DNA of 64,000 bases. It comes from Bacteroidales bacterium (GTDB lineage: Bacteria; Bacteroidota; Bacteroidia; Bacteroidales; UBA932). This document shows, one piece after another, positions 34,327 through 41,868 of this stretch (positions are counted from its first letter, which is position 1; the number at the start of each line of letters is the position of its first letter). The notes under the pieces were generated by a model. The model made no database searches, was not told the DNA's origin, and saw only the letters and a list, made by a program, of their open reading frames with translations. Made by a program: the position numbers and the translations under genes. Location of the stretch: the NCBI GenBank assembly GCA_017473705.1, contig JAFUJQ010000029.1, forward strand, positions 1 through 64,000, read 5' to 3'.

Positions 34327-34758
34327 TCAGTCGTCTATTTCGATAAGGTTGTAATTCTTGCTGAATTTCAGCTCCAGACGATTTGAGAGCTTGACTTCAT
34401 AGTGTTTCCTGTCCACCTCATAGCCCACGAAAAGCGCATCGGGATATCTTCCCTTTACGTACTGCACAATCTGAACCGGAATCAGTGATGACGGAACTCC
34501 ATCTCTTGCATCGATCTTCTTGAGGGCGCCGTCATTATAAAACTCCAGCTTCACACCATTTTCAAGAGCGACATTGTAATCCGGACGGATCAGGTCATCA
34601 TCTTTTGTCGAATACAGAATCTGTACTGAAGGATAATTGGAATTCAGGAAAGTCTTTATTGTCTCAGGCAGACGGTTCACATCAACATGTCTGTCATCGG
34701 CCGAAGCTATGGCTGCAAAGAAAAATACAGCCGCTGCAATTGTCATGATCTTTTTCAT
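34327..34758 (-). CDS. PepSY-like (DUF2874) periplasmic protein
   Basis: 143 residues. MKKIMTIAAAVFFFAAIASADD is a type I signal peptide. The mature protein repeats the PepSY-like pattern (LPETIKTFLNSNYPSVQI, EFYNDGALKKIDARDG, VQYVKGRYPDALFVGYEVD, ELKFSKNYNLIEID). First gene of a pair with 33870-34325. The start at 34758 is fixed by the signal peptide and by a consensus promoter 29 bases upstream. Confidence 0.82.
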   Translation of the reverse strand: MKKIMTIAAAVFFFAAIASADDRHVDVNRLPETIKTFLNSNYPSVQILYSTKDDDLIRPDYNVALENGVKLEFYNDGALKKIDARDGVPSSLIPVQIVQYVKGRYPDALFVGYEVDRKHYEVKLSNRLELKFSKNYNLIEIDD

Positions 34759-34786
34759 AATTGTTCTTGTTTGGGTTTGTCTTTGG

Positions 34787-34818
34787 CAAATATAAGACCT
34801 GAAATCCAAACATGCAAA
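34787..34818 (-). promoter_or_regulatory. Consensus promoter of the PepSY-like operon
   Basis: TTTG (34815-34818), 20-base spacer, TATATTTG (34787-34794) on the minus strand. Confidence 0.82.
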
Positions 34819-34882
34819 TAATTTTGAATTTTTCTAAATTATTTTTTAAACTGACACTGCTGGCAAATATCCCGATTTTGCG

Positions 34883-34890
34883 TAATTTTG
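34883..34890 (+). promoter_or_regulatory. Candidate -7 box 5 bases before the FecCD ATG
   Basis: TAATTTTG, followed by CATTC and the ATG at 34896. No clear TTTG partner. Confidence 0.4.
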
Positions 34891-34895
34891 CATTC

Positions 34896-35846
34896 ATGAA
34901 AAGGACAGGAAGCACATATCTATGGATCATGGGCCTCATCATCATGGTTCTGCTCGCCGGAGCCGACATGCTGTGTGGCGGACAGACAGATATGATGGTG
35001 ATGCTGCACCTGAGGACGCCCCGCATCCTGACGGCACTGCTGGCGGGGGCATCTCTGGCGCTTGCCGGCGGACAGATGCAGAGTGTACTAAGGAACCCTC
35101 TTGCGGACCCGCACATCATGGGAGTGAGCGCAGGAGCCGCACTGGGTGCCGCACTCGCAACCATGTCCGGCTTTAGACTGTCACCTGTTCTCCAAGGACT
35201 GACCATAGCTGCAGCCGCATTCGCCGGAGCCATAGCTGCAGCCGGAATAATACTGGCGGCGTCACGCCGTTTCAGGACGGCCGCCACCCTGCTTATCTTC
35301 GGGGTGATGCTGGGCTTCATCGTCAATGCCCTCATATCTGTTCTCCAGTTCAGCTCGGACTCGGAAAGCCTCAAGATGTTCTACAGCTGGTCTGCAGGCA
35401 GCTTCTCGAACACAGGATGGAGCGAGATATGCATCATGACAGCCGTGCTTGCCATAGGCATCATCCTGGCATGGAAAAACGCAAAAGGTCTGGACATAGT
35501 CCTCTTCGGAGATGAGTTCGCAGAGATGTCAGGAGCGCCAATCCGTAAGATAAGGTATCGGGCAATATTGAGCTGCAGCCTTCTTGCCGCTACAGTCACG
35601 GCATTCTGCGGTCCGCTGGGCTTTATCGGGATAGTGGCGCCGCACATAGCCAGAGGTATTTCCAGGACATCTGCACATAGAACGATACTTCCGGCTTCTC
35701 TTCTCACAGGAGCCGTCACTGCGGTCGCAGCAGACCTCATATCACAGGCGTCTCCAAGCGTTCTGCCTGTGGCAAGCACGATGGCAATCGTTGGGATTCC
35801 TATAATCATATATATACTTATAAAAGGAAATGGATATGAAAGATAG
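34896..35846 (+). CDS. FecCD/BtuC-family ABC transporter permease
   Basis: 316 residues with about nine or ten membrane helices. The family block RTPRILTALLAGASLALAGG and QSVLRNPLADPHIMGVSAGA is near-textbook FecCD/BtuC. It imports iron-siderophore, haem or cobalamin together with an ATPase and a binding protein. The ATPase follows with an overlap; no binding protein is in the window. The ATG at 34896 gives a typical N-terminus; an earlier start at 34812 would precede the promoter box. Confidence 0.9.
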   Translation: MKRTGSTYLWIMGLIIMVLLAGADMLCGGQTDMMVMLHLRTPRILTALLAGASLALAGGQMQSVLRNPLADPHIMGVSAGAALGAALATMSGFRLSPVLQGLTIAAAAFAGAIAAAGIILAASRRFRTAATLLIFGVMLGFIVNALISVLQFSSDSESLKMFYSWSAGSFSNTGWSEICIMTAVLAIGIILAWKNAKGLDIVLFGDEFAEMSGAPIRKIRYRAILSCSLLAATVTAFCGPLGFIGIVAPHIARGISRTSAHRTILPASLLTGAVTAVAADLISQASPSVLPVASTMAIVGIPIIIYILIKGNGYER

Positions 35847-36498
35847 GATTCTGTACTCGATAAAGGACATGACGCTCGCGCATGGAGACAAGGTCCTCCG
35901 CTCCGGGATTTCCTTCGATATCTGCGAAGGCGACTGCATAATGCTATGCGGCGCCAACGGCAGCGGCAAGACAACCCTGATGAAGACTCTGAGAGGGATT
36001 TCGCGAAAGGACAAGGAAATGATCATGATACCGGCAAGGGTTCCGAAGCTGGCAGGATTCACACTGAAGGAATTCGTAAGGATAACCTGCTTCAATCAGA
36101 GCGACATGGCAGGGAAACTGTCTGAGAAGCTGGAAAGTTCACTGGAGTCCTCTCTCAAGACACTGAACCTCGATAAACTCGCTGACAGGGACATATCCAC
36201 CCTCAGCGACGGAGAATTCCAGAAAGCCGGCATAGCCTCAACTCTGGTCCGTGACGCCTCCGTGATACTGCTTGACGAGCCGACCGCCTTCCTCGACGCT
36301 GAAAACAGGATTGCCATTCTGAGAACTCTAAGGGCCTTATGTGACCAAGGGTCTGCTGTCATATTCTCCACACACGACCTGCATGACGGATATGGTGTAT
36401 GCACCAAAGTATTGGCATTCGGCGCAGACGGAACATTCAGGTCCGCCGAGGGAGAAGAAAGAAAGACTGCAATCGAAAGTATTTTCTTTAGGAATTAG
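35830..36498 (+). CDS. ABC transporter ATP-binding protein of the FecE/BtuD type
   Basis: 222 residues from 35830; the ATG at 35836 is equally likely. Walker A CGANGSGKTT, signature LSDGEFQKA (Gly to Asp in LSGG), Walker B VILLDEP, and switch His in IFSTHD. It overlaps the end of the permease gene, so the two form a transporter; with no binding protein nearby, that partner must be elsewhere. About 30 residues shorter than most FecE. The signature change may lower ATPase activity. Confidence 0.88.
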   Translation: MDMKDRILYSIKDMTLAHGDKVLRSGISFDICEGDCIMLCGANGSGKTTLMKTLRGISRKDKEMIMIPARVPKLAGFTLKEFVRITCFNQSDMAGKLSEKLESSLESSLKTLNLDKLADRDISTLSDGEFQKAGIASTLVRDASVILLDEPTAFLDAENRIAILRTLRALCDQGSAVIFSTHDLHDGYGVCTKVLAFGADGTFRSAEGEERKTAIESIFFRN

Positions 36499-36510
36499 CG
36501 AAACTTTTCA

Positions 36511-36518
36511 TACCTTTG
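36511..36518 (+). promoter_or_regulatory. Promoter of polA
   Basis: TACCTTTG, with TTTA 20 bases upstream (36487-36490). It overlaps an earlier in-frame ATG at 36516, which is therefore unlikely. Confidence 0.6.
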
Positions 36519-36536
36519 GGGTTCAATTCTTATGGT

Positions 36537-39176
36537 ATGGAAAAGAAACTGTTCCTGATTGACGGACACGCGCTTGTATTCAAGATGTACTACGCATTCC
36601 TGCGACATCCTATGATAAATTCAAAGGGCGCGGACATGTCGATCCTCTTCGGATTCACCAAATATATCCTTGAACTCATAGAAAAAGAGAAGCCTACCCA
36701 CCTGGCGGTGTCATTCGACCCTCCGGGAGGTACTTTCAGGCATGAAATGTTCCCTGAATACAAAGCGACACGCTCCGAGACACCTCAGCTGGTAATAGAC
36801 TCTCTCGAGCCACTCTGCGAGCTCTGCGAAGCCATGCAGATACCCGTTCTCATGATCAAAGGATTCGAGGCGGATGATGTGATAGGCTCAATGGCGAAAA
36901 GAGCAGAGAAGGAAGGGTTCACCGTATACATGGTCACTCCGGACAAGGACTACGGTCAGCTCATCTCTCCGCACATATACCAGTTCAAGCCGGGTAAAAG
37001 CGGAGGGGACAACGAAATCATTGATGTCAAGAAAGTCTGCGAGAAATACAACATCAGCAGGCCAGAGCAGGTCATCGAGATATTGACCATATGCGGAGAC
37101 GCTTCAGACAACATTCCGGGAGTCAAGGGCGTCGGAGAAGTCGGCGCAGGAAAGCTCATCTCGAAGTTCGGATCAGTGGAAGAAATATACAGGCATCTTG
37201 ACGAGCTCACGCCGAAGCAGCGCGAAGCCTTCGAGAATTCTGCCGGACACATAGACCTGAGCCATGAGCTTGTGACCATCAAGACCGACATCGCTCTTGA
37301 CGTCGACACCGATGATATGACCGTCACATGCGCATATGATGAGGCAGTCGCAGAACTTTTCGAGAAATATGAATTCGGTTCGCTCCGCAAATTCCTCCCG
37401 GATGCAGCCGTTCCTGTTGTAAAGGAGGAGAAGAAGCTGGAATTCAGCATATGCAGCCCTGCAGAGATACTCAAGGCTGCAAAGAAGGCCGGCATGTGCG
37501 CAGTCCTGACAGAAGGAGAAGGAATTTTCAGTGAAATCAGCAGAGTGACCGTAGCTGTCGGCAAAGCCGCATGTGAAGGAAAGGCGGCAGATTTCAAGGA
37601 TATCCTCGAAGACCAGGACATCATAAAAACAGGATACGACCTCAAATTCCAGAGGAATATCCTCGCACACAACGAAATAAGCCTGAACGGCATATTCAGG
37701 GACATAGAACTGATGCACTACCTGATAAATCCTGAGAAGAGCCATAAGATAGAGATCCTGGCAAAGGCATACCTGAATATAAGTCTTGAGGAGCAGAAAG
37801 ACACCACTGAACAGGTCGAGACCCTGTCTCTCTTTGATGAGATTCCTCAGGAACACACAAGGCCGAGCCGTACCCGGGAAGCGGTTGCCGCATATCTGCT
37901 GGGGGACATGATATGGAAAGAAATGACAGAAGCAGATCTTTGCAGGCTATATGAAACCATGGAGGAGCCTCTGCTCAAGGTGCTCTCAGACATGGAGATG
38001 GAGGGCGTGAAGATAGACACGGTCCAGCTGCGCAAATATGCTGCAGGGCTCAATGCAGAGATGAATGCAATCCAGGAGAGGGTCAGGGAAATGGCGGAGG
38101 ACCATGACCTCAACATCCTGTCTCCCAAACAGATCGGAACTCTCATCTTTGAGAAGTTGAATCTGGACCCCAAGACAAAGCCAAAGAAAGGTGTAAGATA
38201 TGTATATCCTACAGACGAGGACACTTTGAGCGCCCTGTCTCACAAACATCCGATAATCACCGAAATCCTGGAATTCAGAGGAGTGAAGAAACTGCTCTCC
38301 ACATACATAGAGCCGTTTCCGACATACATCTCCCCTTCAACAGGAAAGATACATACTACATTCAATCAGGCACTCACCGCCACAGGAAGACTCAGCTCGT
38401 CAAAGCCTAACCTGCAGAACATCCCGATCCGCACCGAACGCGGCAAAGAGATCCGGAAAGCATTCGTGCCGAGCCGCCCTGACGGACTGATAGTTTCCGC
38501 CGACTACTCGCAGATCGAGCTCAGGATCATGGCGCATCTGAGCTGCGACTCACACCTGATCAGCGCTTTCCGCAACGGACAGGATGTCCATGCCATCACT
38601 GCAGCCAAGATATTCGGCATCGACCTTTCAGAGGTGACTGCAGACCAGCGCAGGATCGCCAAGACAGCCAACTTCGGCATCATGTATGGCATATCGGCCT
38701 TCGGACTGTCGCAGAGGCTCAAGATCGGCAGGAGCGAGGCCAAGAAGATTATCGAGGACTATTTCGCAAACTTCCCTGCCATTTCATCGTATATAGAAGA
38801 CACACTGACAGCAGCACGCGAGAACGGATATGTAGAGACCATCTTCGGACGCCGCAGATATCTGCCGGACATAACCTCAAGAAACGCGACAGTACGTTCA
38901 CTCGCGGAGCGAAATGCGATCAACGCACCTATCCAGGGAACGTCAGCCGACATAATCAAACTGGCAATGATAAATGTGGCAAGAAGGATAAGAGAAGAGA
39001 ACATGCAGAGCCGTATGGTCCTTCAGATACATGACGAGCTTGTTTTTGACGCAACGTCTGATGAAGTTGACAAACTGCAGCAGATCGTCCGCGAAGAAAT
39101 GGAGAATGTAATAGATTTGTCTATACCTTTAACCGTAGAATGTAACAATGGAAAAAACTGGCTCGAAGCTCACTGA
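36537..39176 (+). CDS. polA: DNA polymerase I
   Basis: 879 residues. Fills gaps and removes primers in replication and repair. The 5' nuclease domain (1-290) has LFLIDGHALVFKMYYAF, KGFEADDVIG and the GVKGVGEVGAGKLI helix-hairpin-helix. The middle 3'-5' exonuclease fold (about 310-490) lacks the Asp-x-Glu pair (reads VLTEGEG), so proofreading is probably lost. The polymerase domain has motif A VSADYSQIELR, motif B region RRIAKTANFGIMYG and motif C QIHDELVFD. Its last 29 bases overlap a sigma-factor gene. Confidence 0.97.
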   Translation: MEKKLFLIDGHALVFKMYYAFLRHPMINSKGADMSILFGFTKYILELIEKEKPTHLAVSFDPPGGTFRHEMFPEYKATRSETPQLVIDSLEPLCELCEAMQIPVLMIKGFEADDVIGSMAKRAEKEGFTVYMVTPDKDYGQLISPHIYQFKPGKSGGDNEIIDVKKVCEKYNISRPEQVIEILTICGDASDNIPGVKGVGEVGAGKLISKFGSVEEIYRHLDELTPKQREAFENSAGHIDLSHELVTIKTDIALDVDTDDMTVTCAYDEAVAELFEKYEFGSLRKFLPDAAVPVVKEEKKLEFSICSPAEILKAAKKAGMCAVLTEGEGIFSEISRVTVAVGKAACEGKAADFKDILEDQDIIKTGYDLKFQRNILAHNEISLNGIFRDIELMHYLINPEKSHKIEILAKAYLNISLEEQKDTTEQVETLSLFDEIPQEHTRPSRTREAVAAYLLGDMIWKEMTEADLCRLYETMEEPLLKVLSDMEMEGVKIDTVQLRKYAAGLNAEMNAIQERVREMAEDHDLNILSPKQIGTLIFEKLNLDPKTKPKKGVRYVYPTDEDTLSALSHKHPIITEILEFRGVKKLLSTYIEPFPTYISPSTGKIHTTFNQALTATGRLSSSKPNLQNIPIRTERGKEIRKAFVPSRPDGLIVSADYSQIELRIMAHLSCDSHLISAFRNGQDVHAITAAKIFGIDLSEVTADQRRIAKTANFGIMYGISAFGLSQRLKIGRSEAKKIIEDYFANFPAISSYIEDTLTAARENGYVETIFGRRRYLPDITSRNATVRSLAERNAINAPIQGTSADIIKLAMINVARRIREENMQSRMVLQIHDELVFDATSDEVDKLQQIVREEMENVIDLSIPLTVECNNGKNWLEAH

Positions 39177-39747
39177 TCTCACCGATCTCGAACTTGTACA
39201 CCTGGCCATGGAACAGAACCAGGCGGCATTCATCGTACTATATACCAGATACAATGCCGGTGTGAAGAATCACATAGCGCGATATATATCACAGAAGGAG
39301 GATGTGGAAGACATATGTCTGGAAAGCTTCCAGAAGGCTTTCAGTCAGATCGACAGCTATAATCCAGAATATAAGTTCTCCACATGGCTATACAGGATCG
39401 CGCGCAACACGGCATTCGACTACCTCAGCAAGCAGCATCGTGAAATGGCCAAGATGCCGACAATGTCAATCAATGAGGAGATTGCCGAACTGAAGGAGCT
39501 TCCTGCAACTATGCACAATCCCGAAGAGGACATCATACAGCAGCAGGAGTATGACAAGTGGCTCACCAACATCGAGAAGCTCAAGGATGACTACAGGGTT
39601 GTGGCGAAGATGAACCTCATAGACAACTTCGGATACAAGGAAATAGCAGACGCCCTTGACATGCCTCTCAATACAGTCAAGACCAAGATACGCAGAGCAA
39701 AGGCAATGCTGCTCAGGATGATGGACTATTCAGACGAATTACTATAG
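39148..39747 (+). CDS. ECF-type RNA polymerase sigma factor
   Basis: 199 residues. Region 2 (about 20-95: FIVLYTRYNAGVKNHIARYI, DVEDICLESFQKAFSQIDSY, FSTWLYRIARNTAFDYL) and region 4 (about 140-192: YKEIADALDMPLNTVKTKIRRAK) are intact. It directs RNA polymerase to a separate promoter set. There is no anti-sigma gene next to it; rsmG starts 2 bases later. The start overlaps the polA end by 29 bases in another frame, so its translation may depend on polA. Confidence 0.92.
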   Translation: MEKTGSKLTDLTDLELVHLAMEQNQAAFIVLYTRYNAGVKNHIARYISQKEDVEDICLESFQKAFSQIDSYNPEYKFSTWLYRIARNTAFDYLSKQHREMAKMPTMSINEEIAELKELPATMHNPEEDIIQQQEYDKWLTNIEKLKDDYRVVAKMNLIDNFGYKEIADALDMPLNTVKTKIRRAKAMLLRMMDYSDELL

Positions 39748-39749
39748 TT

Positions 39750-40436
39750 ATGACATTCGAAGAATTCAAGAAGATAATAGAAGAAAAGTTCCCGGAAGTC
39801 ACTGCAGAGCAGATGGAGCAGTTCTCAAGGATGGACGCCCTCTACCGCGACTGGAACTCAAAGATCAATGTCGTGTCACGAAAGGACATCGACGAGTTAT
39901 ACAGACACCACGTGCTTCACTCGCTCGGCATAGCGGCATACCTGAAACTCCATATGCCTGACATCTATGACAGACTGCGCGGAGACGGGCCATACAGCGT
40001 CGCCGAGCCCATGAAGATATTGGATCTTGGAACAGGCGGTGGATTCCCGGGGATTCCTCTTGCCGTCATCTTCCCACATGCTCAGTTCACACTTTGCGAC
40101 TCCATCGGTAAGAAGATCATCGTCGCGACCGAGGTGGCAAAAGGCATAGGGCTGACCAATGTGAAGACGGTCAACGCTCGTGCAGAATCGCTGCCGGAGA
40201 CCTTCGACTACATAGTCTCACGTGCCGTGACCTCACTGGAGAACTTCATGCCTTGGGTGAAGGGCAAATACAGCGAAGGCATACTGTACCTGAAGGGCGG
40301 AGACCTTGCGGAAGAGATCTCCACGGCAATGGCCAGGTTCAAGATGCGCAAAGGTTCAGTGCACATCTGGCCTATATCGTCATGGACCGAAGACCCGTTC
40401 TTCGAAACCAAGCAGGTGATCTATATTGAAAAATAA
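39750..40436 (+). CDS. rsmG: 16S rRNA (guanine527-N7)-methyltransferase RsmG
   Basis: 228 residues. Methylates G527 of 16S rRNA, a site tied to streptomycin sensitivity. The SAM motif ILDLGTGGGFPGIPLAV and SRAVTSLENFMPW are diagnostic. N-terminal helices (MDALYRDWNSKINVVSRKD) fit the family. It closes the polA-sigma-rsmG transcript; its stop lies in the stem of the terminator at 40423. Confidence 0.96.
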   Translation: MTFEEFKKIIEEKFPEVTAEQMEQFSRMDALYRDWNSKINVVSRKDIDELYRHHVLHSLGIAAYLKLHMPDIYDRLRGDGPYSVAEPMKILDLGTGGGFPGIPLAVIFPHAQFTLCDSIGKKIIVATEVAKGIGLTNVKTVNARAESLPETFDYIVSRAVTSLENFMPWVKGKYSEGILYLKGGDLAEEISTAMARFKMRKGSVHIWPISSWTEDPFFETKQVIYIEK

Positions 40437-40460
40437 GGCCCGGTCCTTATTTTTCAATAT
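40423..40460 (+). terminator. Strong hairpin at the end of rsmG
   Basis: 16-bp perfect inverted repeat (arms 40423-40438 and 40445-40460, loop CCCGGT); the left arm encodes the last codons (IEK-stop). The T-run is inside the arm. Confidence 0.8.
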
Positions 40461-40467
40461 GGTGATA

Positions 40468-40495
40468 TGTCATTTCGAGCGAAGTCGAGAAATCT
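40468..40495 (-). repeat. Short dispersed repeat, copy 3
   Basis: Minus-strand sequence AGATTTCTCGACTTCGCTCG then AAATGACA. It differs from copy 2 at one base of the core. Confidence 0.65.
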
Positions 40496-40506
40496 TTCAA
40501 AAATAT

Positions 40507-40537
40507 TTTGTAAATAAATTCAAAAGTGCTACCTTTG
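40507..40537 (+). promoter_or_regulatory. Consensus promoter of rpmH
   Basis: TTTG (40507-40510), 19-base spacer, TACCTTTG (40530-40537); 41 bases before the ATG. Confidence 0.88.
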
Positions 40538-40578
40538 CACTCCCCAAATTGTAGAGGAAAATATAAAAATATCTAGAT

Positions 40579-40731
40579 ATGAAAAGAACATTCCAACCAT
40601 CACAGCGCAAGCGCCGCAACAAGCACGGTTTCCGCGAGCGCATGTCGACTCCTAACGGACGTCGCGTATTGGCAGCACGCCGCCGTCGTGGCCGCAAGAA
40701 ATTGACTGTATCATCTGAAGACAGATGGTAA
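40579..40731 (+). CDS. rpmH: 50S ribosomal protein L34
   Basis: 50 residues, typical bL34: [20 protein letters not shown], then [20 protein letters not shown] and [10 protein letters not shown]. It is a basic protein bound to 23S rRNA. It stands alone rather than next to rnpA. Its last codons and stop form part of a bidirectional terminator. Confidence 0.98.
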   Translation: MKRTFQPSQRKRRNKHGFRERMSTPNGRRVLAARRRRGRKKLTVSSEDRW

Positions 40732-40775
40732 AAGTAAAGGACCAGCCCAAGGGTTGGTCCTTTACTTTTACCATC
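40724..40775. terminator. Bidirectional terminator between rpmH and the esterase gene
   Basis: Perfect 21-bp arms (40724-40744 and 40755-40775), loop of 10. It contains the rpmH stop (40729-40731) and the stop of the convergent esterase (40768-40770). T-rich arms serve both directions. Confidence 0.9.
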
Positions 40776-41868
40776 CTGTATTCTCATTCAGGAAACCAAT
40801 GATTGTCCGCTGGACATCCTTGCCGCAATGATGACCTCCCGGAAAGAATTCTGTACGTAATGCATCCGAACCGGCGGCATCATAATAAGAATTCAGCTTG
40901 CGGAAAGCCTCCTGCACATTCTCCTTCGGGAACAGATGATCTGTCTCGCCATTAAGGAACAGCATAGGTTTAGGAGCCAGGAACATTCCGATATCGCCGA
41001 AATCCAGCTGCTCCCGCATAGGCATGACTGCCATAGAATAGTCGGAAGCCTTCATCTCTTCCGACCTGTCAAGGGTCGTCATCCACGAAAGCGCGGCTCC
41101 GCATTTAACCTCAGGACAGAAGGCTGCAAGCATCCAGCATCTGTGCGCTCCCATAGAAAAGCCAAAGGCGCCGATATTTTCTTTATCCACATATGGCAGC
41201 GATTCCAGGAGACGGACTGACGCCACGTCATCACGCAACATCTTCTCCGCCCAGATCACACCGCAACGCTGCAGCGAGTCATACACTTCCCTCTGACCTT
41301 CATACACTATATTCTTGAGTCTCTTGACCTCCTGCTTGCGTGCGCGAGCCGCATCCTTGTCTTCATCGAACCGGCCGTAAGTCAATTCCGACCATTTCTG
41401 AGCATCTGCTGATGATCTCTCACCCCAGTAGAGAGCGTCTGCAACCAGAACCACATATCCGAGAGAAGCAAGCGAATCAGCGAAATACACCCCGTCGAAA
41501 TTCTTGTCAATCCACTGCTGAGCCGACCTTGCAACATGGTCTTCAGAACCCTCCGGAAGCATTGATGCGATCGGTCTTACCAGCTTTTCCTTGCCGATGT
41601 CAAACCTCGCTCCATGGTCGTGAAGCATGACTACAGCTGGTTTACGCGCCTGTCTGGAAGCTCCCTCAGGAACCAGCAGATAAGCAGATATCCGCTCCCC
41701 CTTCTCTACGTCAAACTCCACATACCGGCACTCATAACCATCCCTCCGCTCGGTCTGGATGACCTTCATATGAGGCTTTACACTGCGACCGACTTCGGGA
41801 ATATAGTATTCGCCGGCGTGAAGACTCACTCCGGCGAACATCAGTATAACGCTTATAAGCAGTTTCAT
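40768..41868 (-). CDS. Exported alpha/beta hydrolase (Abhydrolase_7-like esterase)
   Basis: 366 residues. Signal peptide MKLLISVILMFAGVSLHA. Alpha/beta hydrolase fold with nucleophile Ser238 (GFSMGA), probable acid Asp in NGETDHLF and His in GGHHCG. The pattern is that of acetyl-xylan-esterase-related dienelactone-hydrolase-like proteins found in Bacteroidota. Likely an ester or acyl hydrolase in the periplasm; substrate unknown. The ATG overlaps the ettA stop (TAATG), so it is translationally coupled to ettA. Confidence 0.82.
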   Translation of the reverse strand: MKLLISVILMFAGVSLHAGEYYIPEVGRSVKPHMKVIQTERRDGYECRYVEFDVEKGERISAYLLVPEGASRQARKPAVVMLHDHGARFDIGKEKLVRPIASMLPEGSEDHVARSAQQWIDKNFDGVYFADSLASLGYVVLVADALYWGERSSADAQKWSELTYGRFDEDKDAARARKQEVKRLKNIVYEGQREVYDSLQRCGVIWAEKMLRDDVASVRLLESLPYVDKENIGAFGFSMGAHRCWMLAAFCPEVKCGAALSWMTTLDRSEEMKASDYSMAVMPMREQLDFGDIGMFLAPKPMLFLNGETDHLFPKENVQEAFRKLNSYYDAAGSDALRTEFFPGGHHCGKDVQRTIIGFLNENTGW

